In this document: piece after piece, positions 1-6,908 of the stretch
Layout: the number at the start of each line of letters is the position of its first letter
How positions within the stretch are numbered: the stretch's first letter is position 1
IMG/VR virus record: IMGVR_UViG_3300036817_000055
Span: 1-33,770 of that record
Strand: one strand, 5' to 3'
DNA length: 33,770 nt
From: a virus
Made by a program: the position numbers and the translations under genes
Notes under the pieces: generated by a model
Database searches by the model: none
The model's input: the letters and a program-made list of their open reading frames with translations, nothing else
Told to the model about the DNA's origin: nothing

Positions 1-14
1 GGAGTGTTGGACGG

Positions 15-35
15 TGTAAAGTCTACCACTTGACA
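15..35. promoter_or_regulatory. 21-bp palindromic operator, left-end copy
   Basis: The halves are TGTAAAGT and ACTTGACA, separated by 5 bases (CTACC). They are complementary in reverse with one mismatch. The right half contains the TTGACA of the promoter at 30-58, so a protein bound here would block RNA polymerase. The same 16 half-site bases occur on the minus strand at 29727-29747. Related copies lie at 17436-17456 and 33697-33717. The binding protein is unknown; the HTH protein at 2300-2662 is a candidate. Confidence 0.7.
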
Positions 36-58
36 ACGTGACAGTAGTGTGATACGAT
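30..58 (+). promoter_or_regulatory. Sigma70-type promoter for the left operon
   Basis: A consensus -35 box TTGACA (30-35) is followed by a 17-base spacer and a -10-like box TACGAT (53-58, 4 of 6 consensus bases). The first gene starts 25 bases further on, behind the ribosome binding site GTGGAG. The -35 box is part of the palindrome at 15-35, which suggests repression by occlusion. Confidence 0.7.
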
Positions 59-82
59 GCTGCATTCAAGTGGAGAAAGCAA

Positions 83-580
83 ATGGCATACAAGTGGACG
101 CCGTTATGGGAGACGACGGTTGACCCGTCGAATTACCTGACGCCGAAATATCTGGTGTTCGCCGAGGCGGGGGCGAGGGACTGGGGCTGTACCGTCGAGG
201 AGGCGGCGGGCCGGCTTGCGGAGTATGACGCGTTGTGCCGGTACTGGCGCAATGATCTCTATCAGGTGCAGGAGCGGCGGTTCTTCAACGAGCACTGGAA
301 CGTTGACATGGTGCATCTCAACATCCGGCGGATCGATGGCTCGGCGGTCTTCGACTGGCGCCACCGCCAATTGATCAAGAACCAGTTGGTCGGGCCGGAG
401 TGCGAAGGCTTTGAGCTATACCCGGCCGAGAGCCGGCTGACCGACGAAGCCAACAAGTACCACGTCTGGGTGCTGGCCGATCCGTCGATCCGCATTCCGG
501 TCGAGGCCGGCAAGGGCCAGCGGACGGTGCAGGAGCAAGAGGTCAAGTCGCCGGCCGGGATGCGGCAGAGGGGGTACTGA
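83..580 (+). CDS. Conserved phage protein of unknown function
   Basis: A 165-residue protein starting at ATG 83 behind AAGTGGAGAAAGCAA. The central part (about 75-130) has the pattern MVHLNIRRIDG...FDWRH..LIKNQLVGPE...ELYPAESRL...NKYHVWVLA. I recognise this from many phage genomes as a small conserved family without an assigned activity. There is no signal peptide or membrane segment. It is first in a three-gene coupled operon: its stop codon shares a base with the next start (TGATG). The promoter and operator lie directly upstream. Early expression is an inference. Confidence 0.85.
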   Translation: MAYKWTPLWETTVDPSNYLTPKYLVFAEAGARDWGCTVEEAAGRLAEYDALCRYWRNDLYQVQERRFFNEHWNVDMVHLNIRRIDGSAVFDWRHRQLIKNQLVGPECEGFELYPAESRLTDEANKYHVWVLADPSIRIPVEAGKGQRTVQEQEVKSPAGMRQRGY

Positions 581-957
581 TGCGCGCCAAGGTATCCGAG
601 AAACTGGAGAACGGCCGGATGCGAGACGGCGAGTACGCCAGCGAGCCGGGCAAACTTTACGGCATGTTCAAGCTGCGGGGACCGACCCGCGATCTGCTCC
701 TGATCATGTCGTCAGGCTCCGACGCAGATAGCAGCGGCTGGGAGCATGTGTCGGTGTCGCTCAAGCACCGCACCCCGACGTGGGAGGAAATGTGCTTCGT
801 CAAAGACCTGTTCTGGGACGACGAGGAGATGGTGCTCCAAATCCACCCGGCGAAATCGAAGTACGTCAACTTCCATCCGTACTGCCTTCACCTGTGGCGT
901 TCGCTCGCCTTCGACATGCCGACGCCCGACCCGCTCATGGTAGGACCGAAGACATGA
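580..957 (+). CDS. Conserved phage protein of unknown function (WEHVSVS...CLHLW family)
   Basis: A 125-residue protein. The diagnostic stretch runs from about residue 56 to 110: WEHVSVSL, PTWEEMCFVKDLFW, a Q/H-P-x-K-S-x-Y-V-N segment, and HPYCLHLWRS. This pattern recurs in phage accessory and early regions, usually beside the preceding gene's family. No catalytic motif can be seen. The start overlaps the previous stop by one base and the end overlaps the next start by four (ATGA), so all three genes of this operon are translationally coupled. Confidence 0.85.
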   Translation: MRAKVSEKLENGRMRDGEYASEPGKLYGMFKLRGPTRDLLLIMSSGSDADSSGWEHVSVSLKHRTPTWEEMCFVKDLFWDDEEMVLQIHPAKSKYVNFHPYCLHLWRSLAFDMPTPDPLMVGPKT

Positions 958-1172
958 AGCTGCATCCGTTCAACGACGTGGCGATCCATGCCGCCGCGAC
1001 GATGGCGAAGGGCGCCACCATCTTTCAGCAGTTCAACTGCGCGCACTGCGGCATCAAGCAAACCATGGACACGCCGAACAAGTTCTTCGAGAAAGGCACT
1101 TGCGAGGAGTGCGGCAAGATCACGGATATCAAACGTGACGGCTGCAACTTCATGGCCCGTTTCGATGTCTAA
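954..1172 (+). CDS. Small zinc-ribbon protein
   Basis: 72 residues, starting at the ATG inside the ATGA overlap with the upstream gene. A longer upstream reading in this frame runs antiparallel to nothing recognisable and has no better start. Two CxxC pairs (C29/C32 and C50/C53) form a likely zinc ribbon, with hydrophobic and basic residues between them. A nucleic-acid or protein-binding role is possible but not shown. Its stop codon overlaps the convergent amidase stop by four bases (1169-1172), and no terminator lies between the two. Confidence 0.75.
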   Translation: MKLHPFNDVAIHAAATMAKGATIFQQFNCAHCGIKQTMDTPNKFFEKGTCEECGKITDIKRDGCNFMARFDV

Positions 1173-2290
1173 ACCTCTCCCGGCTGTCCGGAGAACGCCC
1201 AGTCAACCTGCCCCATGCCGAGCAGCCCGATCGCCTTGGCGGCGGCCGGGGACAGGTCGATCCCGGCACCGTTCGGGATCATGCCCTTGTTGGGTCCACG
1301 CGGCAGCGGCGTCCTGTCGATGAAGCAGGTCTCCGCCAACGGACGCCGGCCGTTGTTCCAGTAGTCGTCGTCGGTCAGCCATGGCCCGATATCGCGAACG
1401 TCGCACACCACGTCGAGCCCGGTCTCGATGTTGTGCACGAGCACATAGGGCGTCGGCTCCGGGAAGCGGTACGGCAGCGCGCAGGAGATTTCCTTATCGG
1501 TGATCGGGTCGTAGGGCCGATAGGCGCTGTTGTTCGGATCGGCGCTGCCGCCGAACACGCTGCATTTGATGTTCGACTGGTTGGCCGGGAAGATCGGGAC
1601 CGCCTCCTCCTCCGGGCCGGGCTCGTGAACCATGAAGTCCTCACCGTTGATGGTGACGACGGCGTTGCCCGTGACCTTGATCTGAATGTCCACCTGCGCC
1701 GCAACGTCGTCGGGCGGCGGCTCGATCGGCTCCGGATCGGGCGGGTGTGGCGCACCGATCGTGACGTTGCCGATCACTTCAGCGATGCGTGTGCAGATCG
1801 CGTCGAAGTTCTGGCGGTACAGATTGCCGTCGGCGTCGCTGTCAACGAAGCAAACCTCCAGCAGGATCGCCGGCTTGCTGGTGTTGTTCAGGAAGTACAG
1901 ATCGGTGCGCTTCTTCGGTCCCCGATTGATGAAGCTGCCTGCGCCGGCCATTGCGGCAGCGACGTTGCTCGCGAGCGTCTGCTGGGTCACGTACAGGCAC
2001 TCGGTGCCCATCGGCTTGGTGGTCTTCTGGTAGGCGTTGAAGTGGACCGAAACGTCGAAGTCGCGGGCCTGTGCGTTGTGCCAGTTGACGATGGTCGAGA
2101 GGTTCTGGTTTTGCGTTGTCGAAGTGTCATCATGGAACGCCCCCGCGCCGACGCCGGCTGCGGCCCACAACTCGGCGACCCGGTTGACAACGCGACGGGC
2201 TTCGTCAACTTCGTCGAGGCAAGGCGGTCGCGGCGTCGCCGAGGCGCCTCGGATGTACTTGCCGTGTCCGCTGCTGATAGCGATCTGCAT
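1169..2290 (-). CDS. Endolysin: N-acetylmuramoyl-L-alanine amidase fused to an RlpA-like double-psi beta-barrel
   Basis: 373 residues behind a strong ribosome binding site (AGGAGG). Residues 1-175 are an Amidase_3 zinc amidase: metal ligands H9 (SSGHG), a Glu in DEVDE (27 or 30) and H83 (VSVHFNA), with catalytic-type E145 (ILLEVCFVD). A Pro/Glu-rich linker follows (about 180-197). Residues about 242-366 match an RlpA-like barrel: CSVFGGSADP, ALPYRF, CDVRDIGPW with D300, and GIDLSPAAAKAIG...GQVDW. Amidases strip stem peptides from peptidoglycan. Characterised RlpA enzymes cut stripped glycan, so the two parts may work in sequence. The usual RlpA His before LP is replaced (Ser at the aligned site), so activity of the second domain is uncertain. 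There is no signal peptide, so export would depend on a holin. Confidence 0.9.
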   Translation of the reverse strand: MQIAISSGHGKYIRGASATPRPPCLDEVDEARRVVNRVAELWAAAGVGAGAFHDDTSTTQNQNLSTIVNWHNAQARDFDVSVHFNAYQKTTKPMGTECLYVTQQTLASNVAAAMAGAGSFINRGPKKRTDLYFLNNTSKPAILLEVCFVDSDADGNLYRQNFDAICTRIAEVIGNVTIGAPHPPDPEPIEPPPDDVAAQVDIQIKVTGNAVVTINGEDFMVHEPGPEEEAVPIFPANQSNIKCSVFGGSADPNNSAYRPYDPITDKEISCALPYRFPEPTPYVLVHNIETGLDVVCDVRDIGPWLTDDDYWNNGRRPLAETCFIDRTPLPRGPNKGMIPNGAGIDLSPAAAKAIGLLGMGQVDWAFSGQPGEV

Positions 2291-2299
2291 GGAAGCCTC

Positions 2300-2662
2300 C
2301 TACGTGGCGGTTTCGGCGCCGGCCGTGTCGGCCCTGCGCCGCTTCTTCGGTACTTCCCCCTTGCCCCTGATCAACTCGGCCGGGACGCCGGTCAACCGCG
2401 CGAGCCGCTTGGACTGCGCGCCGGTCGGACGATAGGCGCCCTTCAGCCAATCGTAGAACGCTTGACGCGACACGCCGATCCGCTTGCACTTGGCGGAGAT
2501 GGTATCGCCCGGCACCTTTTTGAGGATGTCAATCATTGGCCTTTGCAGCCGGGCGCGGACCTCGTTCATGATTTCGATCAAGCCGGCATCCTCGCCAGCT
2601 TTGGCCGCCTTCATCAGTTCGCTGGCCAGCTTCATGCTGGCCGCGCGTTCAGTTTTTGCCAT
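2300..2662 (-). CDS. Helix-turn-helix DNA-binding protein, possible phage regulator
   Basis: 120 residues, starting at ATG behind GAGGTTTATCCAC. A Cro/CI-like helix-turn-helix lies around residues 53-86 (TISAKCKRIGVSRQAFYDWL then a helix ending LARLTGVP). Lys/Arg-rich residues frame both ends. It is divergent from the ERF gene, and an 8-bp-arm inverted repeat lies between their starts. It sits 9 bases upstream of the endolysin start in a two-gene leftward operon. This position suits a repressor or lysis-timing regulator, and it is the best candidate here for binding the TGTMAAGT palindromes; both are inference. Confidence 0.8.
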   Translation of the reverse strand: MAKTERAASMKLASELMKAAKAGEDAGLIEIMNEVRARLQRPMIDILKKVPGDTISAKCKRIGVSRQAFYDWLKGAYRPTGAQSKRLARLTGVPAELIRGKGEVPKKRRRADTAGAETAT

Positions 2663-2693
2663 GTGGATAAACCTCGTTGCGTATAGATATCAT

Positions 2694-2717
2694 CTTGACA
2701 CATAACAGAGTGTCAAG
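2694..2717. promoter_or_regulatory. Inverted repeat with divergent -35 boxes
   Basis: CTTGACAC and GTGTCAAG are perfect 8-bp arms separated by 8 bases. Each arm carries TTGACA reading outward across the other: rightward toward the ERF gene and leftward toward the HTH gene. The half-sites match those of the 21-bp operator but in the opposite order. The -10 boxes are weak by eye (TGATAT-like leftward, nothing clear rightward). It is likely the shared control site of the two divergent operons. Confidence 0.6.
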
Positions 2718-2747
2718 CAACATACCTTCATCGAGGAGAGTAGCACC

Positions 2748-3494
2748 ATGAACGATCTTGTAGCGCAGCGTGCGCCCGCAATGGCTTTGGGCGAGACATT
2801 GCTCGCAATGCTCGCCGATCCGAAGATCACCGCAGACAAGATGCAAATCCTTCTCCAGATGCAGAAGGATATCATGGCCGAAAGCCGGCGCGAGCAATTC
2901 CAAACTGCATTCGCCGCCATGTCGGCCGAGATGCCGCAGGTGGACAAGCGCGGCATCGTGGAGCTTGTCAAGGACGGCAAGCCGCTCGGCCGATACAATT
3001 TCGCGAAGTGGGAGGACATGGACACGGTGATACGACCGATCATGCATCGGCACGGCTTCGCGCTGTCGTTCCCGCAGCGGATCGAGAACGGCAGGCAGGT
3101 TGTCGTCGGCAAGCTGCTGCACAGCGCGGGACATTTTGAAATCTCCGAACGAGTGGTGACGGCCGACCCCGGGCCGGGGCGCAACAATGCGCAGGCCGAA
3201 GGGTCCGGGCTGTCCTACGCCAAGCGGTATGTCGCCGAAGGGTTGCTCAACATCGTGCGCAGGGGTCAGGATGACGACGGCATTGCCAGCGGGCTGAAGC
3301 CGCTCGATGCGGCGCAGGTCAAGCAACTTGAAGGGCTGCTCGGCGAGACCGGGACCAAGACGGAAACCTTCCTGCGGATGTTCGTGACCGGCTGCGAAAC
3401 GGTGGAGGCGATCCCGGCGCGGGAGTTCCCCCGCCTCGTGAACGCGCTGGAGGAGAAGAAGCGCAGTCTCGTCGAGAAGGGGCGGAAGCGCTGA
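2748..3494 (+). CDS. erf: ERF-family single-strand DNA annealing protein
   Basis: 248 residues, behind GAGGAGAGTAGCACC. The ERF core spans about residues 45-180: EQFQTAFAAMSAEMP, RYNFAKWEDMDTVIRPIMHRHGFALSF, and the family hallmark GLSYAKRYVAEGLLNI (154-169) followed by a D-rich turn. ERF proteins anneal complementary single strands in recombination-dependent phage replication, repair or circularisation. The partner nuclease is probably the YqaJ-like protein at 4740-5435 in the same operon. The C-terminal 60 residues (LKPLDAAQVKQLEGLL onward) form a helical Lys-rich tail, perhaps for partner binding. Confidence 0.9.
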   Translation: MNDLVAQRAPAMALGETLLAMLADPKITADKMQILLQMQKDIMAESRREQFQTAFAAMSAEMPQVDKRGIVELVKDGKPLGRYNFAKWEDMDTVIRPIMHRHGFALSFPQRIENGRQVVVGKLLHSAGHFEISERVVTADPGPGRNNAQAEGSGLSYAKRYVAEGLLNIVRRGQDDDGIASGLKPLDAAQVKQLEGLLGETGTKTETFLRMFVTGCETVEAIPAREFPRLVNALEEKKRSLVEKGRKR

Positions 3495-3537
3495 CGGTAA
3501 AACTTCCCAAAAAATAAAAAAAGAACAAACAGAGAAT

Positions 3538-3553
3538 TTAACCAATTGGTTAA
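3538..3553. repeat. Perfect 16-bp palindrome
   Basis: TTAACC followed by AATT and GGTTAA reads the same on both strands. It lies in an A-rich gap between the ERF gene and the next small gene, about 12 bases before that start. It does not resemble the 21-bp operator. It may be a binding site for another dimeric regulator. Confidence 0.5.
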
Positions 3554-3565
3554 TACGGAGCGCTG

Positions 3566-3760
3566 ATGCATACGTGGCTGCGGATCACCGAGACCGAATA
3601 CTCGATTGGCCAATGGCTGATCAACCGGGACGGCTATCATCAGTTCAACCGGATGCTCTCGGTGCCGAAGCTGCAACAGGCGATGGCGCTCGTGAATATG
3701 CTGAACGGTGGCACCCGGCTGGCGGCCGACGCGCTGCACATTTTCAACGAAGCGGAGTGA
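3566..3760 (+). CDS. Small protein of unknown function
   Basis: 64 residues, ATG start with GGAGCGCTG upstream. It looks soluble and helical (KLQQAMALVNMLNGGTRLAADALHIF). I recognise no family. It is the first of six short genes between ERF and the YqaJ-like nuclease, and its stop is followed after two bases by the next start. The position suggests an early accessory protein. Confidence 0.6.
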   Translation: MHTWLRITETEYSIGQWLINRDGYHQFNRMLSVPKLQQAMALVNMLNGGTRLAADALHIFNEAE

Positions 3761-3762
3761 CG

Positions 3763-3987
3763 ATGACGACAATGACACGGGACGAACATTTGGAACACTG
3801 CAAGAGGCGTGCGCTCGAATATCTCGACGCGGGCGAAGTGCAGAACGCGATCTGCTCGATGATGAGCGATATGCGTCAGCACGAGGAAACCAAGAGCATG
3901 AACCAAGCCATCTTGGCGCTGGGGCTGCTGATCGCGACCAACGAAGACCCGATCGAGGCGCGGCGCTGGATCGTGGGGTTCCGATGA
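3763..3987 (+). CDS. Conserved small phage protein (DEHLEHCKRRALEYLDAG family)
   Basis: 74 residues. The start is the ATG behind GCGGAGTGACG; longer readings in this frame run through the previous gene and are unlikely. The sequence HLEHCKRRALEYLDAGEVQNAICSM...HEET...ARRWIVGF belongs to a family common in phage early regions. It is predicted all-helical, with no known activity. Its stop overlaps the next start as ATGA. Confidence 0.8.
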   Translation: MTTMTRDEHLEHCKRRALEYLDAGEVQNAICSMMSDMRQHEETKSMNQAILALGLLIATNEDPIEARRWIVGFR

Positions 3988-4187
3988 CCCAGAAGCACAT
4001 GGGGCCGCGCACCCACCACTTTGAGGTCGGACGCTGCGACGATCCGCGCTGCGGCGCGCACATTCTTGCATTCGATAGTACGGGTGAGTGCATCTCCGAA
4101 ACCATCGTGGCGCCGCGCGACATTCCCGCCCTGTGCGACTACCTGCACAAGCTGGCTTACGAAAAGGCTGTCGAGAACGATGATTGA
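3984..4187 (+). CDS. Small conserved phage protein of unknown function
   Basis: 67 residues starting in the ATGA overlap. It has a short CDDPRCGAHILAFD segment, with two Cys five residues apart. The C-terminus, PALCDYLHKLAYEKAVEND, is helical. Similar short proteins occur beside DEHLEHCK-type genes in phages. No function can be assigned. Confidence 0.7.
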   Translation: MTQKHMGPRTHHFEVGRCDDPRCGAHILAFDSTGECISETIVAPRDIPALCDYLHKLAYEKAVENDD

Positions 4188-4371
4188 CATGGGCGAGGGA
4201 CACGTCGAGCAGCATTACATCGGCGATGGTGTCTATGTAGATTTCGACGGCTGGTATGTGTGGCTGTACACTGAGCGCGATGGCGTGACGCACCGGATCG
4301 CGCTGGAGCCGGCGTCGGCGAAGGAACTGTCCCGGTACTTCTCGCAGGTTTGGAGGAAGGCAGATCCATGA
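4180..4371 (+). CDS. Small conserved phage protein (EQHYIGDGVYVDFDGW family)
   Basis: 63 residues from ATG 4180, which overlaps the upstream gene by eight bases; an internal ATG at 4189 is an alternative start. The core is EQHYIGDGVYVDFDGWYVWLYTERDG followed by IALEP and a C-terminal helix. It is a beta-rich small protein family frequent in phage early regions, with unknown role. Confidence 0.75.
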   Translation: MIDMGEGHVEQHYIGDGVYVDFDGWYVWLYTERDGVTHRIALEPASAKELSRYFSQVWRKADP

Positions 4372-4547
4372 CCGACTTTTCCGACGCCGACAAACTGAAA
4401 AGCCTGAAGCGCGAATTGGCGCTCCGGGAGCGTGTCTATCCGAAGCGGGTCGCCGACGGGAAGATGACGCACCAACAGGCCCAGCATGAACTGGAAATCA
4501 TGCGCGTGATCGTCGCGGATTACGAGGAAAGGATGATGAAGGGATGA
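4368..4547 (+). CDS. Small helical phage protein (RELALRERVYPKRV family)
   Basis: 59 residues. The start at ATG 4368 was chosen because of TTTGGAGGAAGGCAGATCC upstream and the ATGA overlap. The sequence LKSLKRELALRERVYPKRVADGKM..QQAQHELEIMRVIVADYEE is a well-represented phage family. It is almost entirely amphipathic helix and highly charged. Function is unknown. Confidence 0.8.
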   Translation: MTDFSDADKLKSLKRELALRERVYPKRVADGKMTHQQAQHELEIMRVIVADYEERMMKG

Positions 4548-4747
4548 AGTGCCCCCGCAAAAGAACCGACATGACGCCGTGCGTCGTCGAGGATGGACCG
4601 GACGCCTACGGTTTCAACAGCGCGACCGATAGGAAGCCGCGCTGCGTCGGTTGCGGCTGGGGACCGAAATCCACCAGCATCGCCCGACCGATCAACTGGG
4701 ATCAGATCGTTGCCGACTATCTGAGAAAAGAGGGTGTCAATGGTTAA
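4544..4747 (+). CDS. Small cysteine-rich zinc-binding-like protein
   Basis: 67 residues starting in an ATGA overlap. Cysteines at positions 3, 13, 34 and 37 (KCPRKR, PCVVED, RCVGCGWGP) suggest a single zinc site. The C-terminus overlaps the YqaJ-like gene start by eight bases. Possible nucleic-acid binding is inference. Confidence 0.7.
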   Translation: MKCPRKRTDMTPCVVEDGPDAYGFNSATDRKPRCVGCGWGPKSTSIARPINWDQIVADYLRKEGVNG

Positions 4748-5435
4748 GGTTTACAGAGACGTTGAGCAGGGCTCGGGCGACTGGTATCGCCTGCGCATGG
4801 GCATTCCGACCGCGTCGATGTTCCACAAGATCGTCACGCCGGGCGGGAAGATCAGCGAGCAGCGGCACGCCTATCGGTATCGGCTGATCGCCGAACGGCT
4901 GCTGCAAGAGAGCATGGATCAGCCGATCGACGTGGAGTGGGTTCAGCACGGCAAGGAAATGGAGCCGGCCGCGATCTCGAATTTCCAGTTCCAGTACGAT
5001 CTTGAGTTGGACCGGGTCGGGTTCATCACGAACGATGCCGGGCTGGTCGGCTGCTCGCCGGACGCGCTGATCAAAGGCCGGAATGAGGCGATCGAAATCA
5101 AATGCCCGGCGCCGTGGACGCAGATCGGCCGGCTGCTCGACGGGCTCGGCAACGACTACCGGCCGCAGGTGCAGGGCCAGCTTCTCGTCGGCCAGTTCGA
5201 TCGCTGTCACTTCTACAGTTTTTCGGACCGGATGCCGCCGCTGCTGCTGACGACCTTGCCCGACATGGCCTATCAGAAGATCATGCACCGGCTGATCCTC
5301 CAGTTCTTGGAGGAACTGGAGGCGGGCACAGCCCGCGCTCGCAGCCTCGGCGCCTATGTCGTCCATCCGGGCTACACGACGCCGCACGAGGAGGCCGCGC
5401 CGGGTGCGGAGCCGCTGACGATCATCGTCCCTTGA
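4740..5435 (+). CDS. YqaJ-like (lambda-exonuclease-type) recombination nuclease
   Basis: 231 residues. ATG 4740 was chosen because GAGGG lies five bases upstream; a GTG at 4734 is possible. Nuclease motifs run in order: GDWYRLRMGIPTAS near the N-terminus, E73/E75 (GKEMEP), D108 (GCSPDAL), E119-x-K121 (IEIKCP) and Q147 (QVQGQLLV). These are the PD-(D/E)XK residues of the YqaJ family, which resect double-stranded ends 5' to 3'. With the ERF annealase upstream, it makes a complete two-component recombinase. No dedicated single-strand-binding protein is visible. Confidence 0.9.
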   Translation: MVKVYRDVEQGSGDWYRLRMGIPTASMFHKIVTPGGKISEQRHAYRYRLIAERLLQESMDQPIDVEWVQHGKEMEPAAISNFQFQYDLELDRVGFITNDAGLVGCSPDALIKGRNEAIEIKCPAPWTQIGRLLDGLGNDYRPQVQGQLLVGQFDRCHFYSFSDRMPPLLLTTLPDMAYQKIMHRLILQFLEELEAGTARARSLGAYVVHPGYTTPHEEAAPGAEPLTIIVP

Positions 5436-5445
5436 GGAGGGCCAA

Positions 5446-5865
5446 ATGCGCAACAAGCCGATCCTGTGCGTCGATTTTGACGGCGTGATCCATAGCTACA
5501 CGAGCGGGTGGAAGGGCGCCGACGTGATCCCCGATCCGCCGGTCCCCGGCGCCCTGCGCTGGCTCTGGAAGGCCACCGAGTGGTTTGAGGTTCAAATCTA
5601 CTCCACGCGCTCCAGCGATCCGGCGGGGGTGCGGGCGATGCGGTCGTGGATGCTGGGCCGCTGCCGGGACGAGTTCGGGCTGGAGCACCCCATGTCGATC
5701 TTCGATCGCGAGCGTTCCCCCGGGAACGAATACCCGATCGGCTTCCCGACCGACAAACCGCCAGCCTTCCTGACCATTGACGATCGGGCGATCCAGTTCG
5801 ACGGCGACTGGTCGGAATTGGACCCGGCCGACCTGCTCAACTTCAAGCCATGGAACAAGAGGTAG
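5446..5865 (+). CDS. HAD-like phosphatase
   Basis: 139 residues behind GAGGAGGGCCAA. The N-terminus ILCVDFDGVIHSY carries the HAD nucleophile/acid pair D10 and D12. WFEVQIYSTRSSDP is motif II-like and FLTIDDRAIQFDGDW is motif III/IV-like with acidic residues. The length suits a capless HAD domain like the phosphatase half of polynucleotide kinases. The substrate is unknown. Its place after the exonuclease hints at DNA-end or nucleotide cleaning. Confidence 0.8.
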   Translation: MRNKPILCVDFDGVIHSYTSGWKGADVIPDPPVPGALRWLWKATEWFEVQIYSTRSSDPAGVRAMRSWMLGRCRDEFGLEHPMSIFDRERSPGNEYPIGFPTDKPPAFLTIDDRAIQFDGDWSELDPADLLNFKPWNKR

Positions 5866-5869
5866 AGCC

Positions 5870-6046
5870 ATGGTCGAGGTTCGTTTCGCCATCCACCCGG
5901 CGCTGCTTGCCGCCTTGGAGGGACTGGCCAATCACAAGCACTGCACCCTCGACGAGTTGCTGGTCAGGTTGATCGACGAGGGGCTGACGGTCGAACTCAA
6001 GATCGCCGATCTGAAGGTGCTGGATCAGACGCGAAAGAACACTTAG
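5870..6046 (+). CDS. Ribbon-helix-helix-like small protein
   Basis: 58 residues. ATG 5870 was chosen because AAGAGGTAGAGCC precedes it; the longer frame overlaps the HAD gene in an unnatural composition. A beta-strand VEVRFAIHP is followed by helices ALLAALEGLANHK and TLDELLVRLIDEGL, which is the CopG/Arc layout. It could be a DNA-binding dimer that autoregulates this operon. The fold call is by pattern only. Confidence 0.6.
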   Translation: MVEVRFAIHPALLAALEGLANHKHCTLDELLVRLIDEGLTVELKIADLKVLDQTRKNT

Positions 6047-6271
6047 GCCCAAAATTGGGTTCTGGGGAGGTTCGAAAAAAAACATCAATGATTTCAATGG
6101 GTTGATAAGGTTCATCCAATACATTAAGAAATACCTCTAACCCACTGTTTCTGTTGGTGTAATGCCATCTACCGCAGTGCACCATCTTTGAGCGCGGCCC
6201 CAGAGAGCCGTAGAGCTATGGGGCCTGATCGACGCCAGAGCCCGTTTGCAGAAAAAAGGTGAGTGAAAACA
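6047..6271 (+). promoter_or_regulatory. Intergenic region with weak promoter and inverted repeat
   Basis: No gene is seen here. A possible promoter is TTGATA (6102-6107), 17 bases, then TAAGAA (6125-6130), reading toward the gene at 6272. GGCCCCA (6196-6202) and TGGGGCC (6219-6225) form an inverted repeat with a 16-base loop. This could be a transcript leader structure. There is no T-tract after it, so it is not a typical terminator. Confidence 0.35.
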
Positions 6272-6613
6272 ATGACCGATCCCAAACGCTTCACCACGGG
6301 CCGCTGGAGGGCTCTGGCGTGGTTCGACGATGTCGAGCGGGACCGGAACCTCGTGATGGGTCGGCGGACGCCGAGCCGGTGGATGGTCACGAAGATGATC
6401 GGGGCTGGCCAGTTGATGCGGGTCGAGACGAACCTCCGGACGGTGACCAAGCTGATCCTGACCGAGAAGGGCCGGGCCGATCTGGAGAGCAAGTGGACCC
6501 GGCGCGCTAACGGGTTCCAGCGAGCCAAACGGTCGGTAGAACGACGACGGCGCAATAAACTGCAAGCGTGGCAAGCCGGTACGGGTCAGGGTTCTGGAGC
6601 GCCAGCCAAGTAA
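6272..6613 (+). CDS. Winged-helix-like basic protein
   Basis: 113 residues from ATG 6272 (AAGGTGAG upstream; a GTG at 6263 would add three residues). The stretch TPSRWMVTKMIGAGQLMRVETNLRTVTKLILTEKGRADL resembles the recognition helix and wing of a winged-helix domain. The C-terminus is very basic (KRSVERRRRNK). The last 107 bases overlap the convergent holin-like gene on the other strand, so both 3' ends are constrained. It is perhaps a regulator; the call is tentative. Confidence 0.6.
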   Translation: MTDPKRFTTGRWRALAWFDDVERDRNLVMGRRTPSRWMVTKMIGAGQLMRVETNLRTVTKLILTEKGRADLESKWTRRANGFQRAKRSVERRRRNKLQAWQAGTGQGSGAPAK

Positions 6614-6908
6614 GGCCGATCCCGCCGCCGACCGACACGAGCAGGATCAGGCGGATGGCGAGCACCACGGCGAGCACGTTGACCGCGCCCATGACACCCG
6701 CCTTCCAAGCCGCCCGGTGCTGAAACTCCTGCTGGAAACTAGCCGTCGTCGTCGGCGTCGTCGGCGTCGTCTGCGAAAGGATCGCGTCCAAAGTTAGCTG
6801 TGGCGGTTGCGGCTCGTTTACCAGTCGCTCGCCGACCACCTGCATTCGCTTTGGCGAACGCGGTTGAGTATTTGCGGACTGCGGACCCTGATCCTCTTGT
6901 TGCGCCAT
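6507..6908 (-). CDS. Membrane protein, holin candidate
   Basis: 133 residues, behind AGGAAGGAAAACTTCA. The first 65 residues are hydrophilic and Gln/Pro/Thr-rich. Then come hydrophobic segments at about 72-98 (VMGAVNVLAVVLAIRLILLVSVGGGIGLTW, probably one long or two short passes) and 108-128 (LATLAVYCAVVVLPTVWLAG). A short C-terminal tail follows. It is the last gene of the long leftward block, a common place for a holin. The endolysin lies elsewhere (1169-2290). It overlaps the upstream gene by 170 bases in another frame and the winged-helix gene by 107 bases on the opposite strand. Confidence 0.7.
   Translation of the reverse strand: MAQQEDQGPQSANTQPRSPKRMQVVGERLVNEPQPPQLTLDAILSQTTPTTPTTTASFQQEFQHRAAWKAGVMGAVNVLAVVLAIRLILLVSVGGGIGLTWLALQNPDPYRLATLAVYCAVVVLPTVWLAGTR

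Noticed and set aside
1433-2686. Long plus-strand reading frame (417 codons) opposite the endolysin and HTH genes
   Set aside because: It mirrors two well-supported genes on the other strand; composition is typical of a GC-rich antisense shadow and no domain is visible.
2649-3545. Minus-strand frame of 298 codons opposite ERF
   Set aside because: The plus strand encodes a clear ERF domain; the antisense frame lacks motifs.
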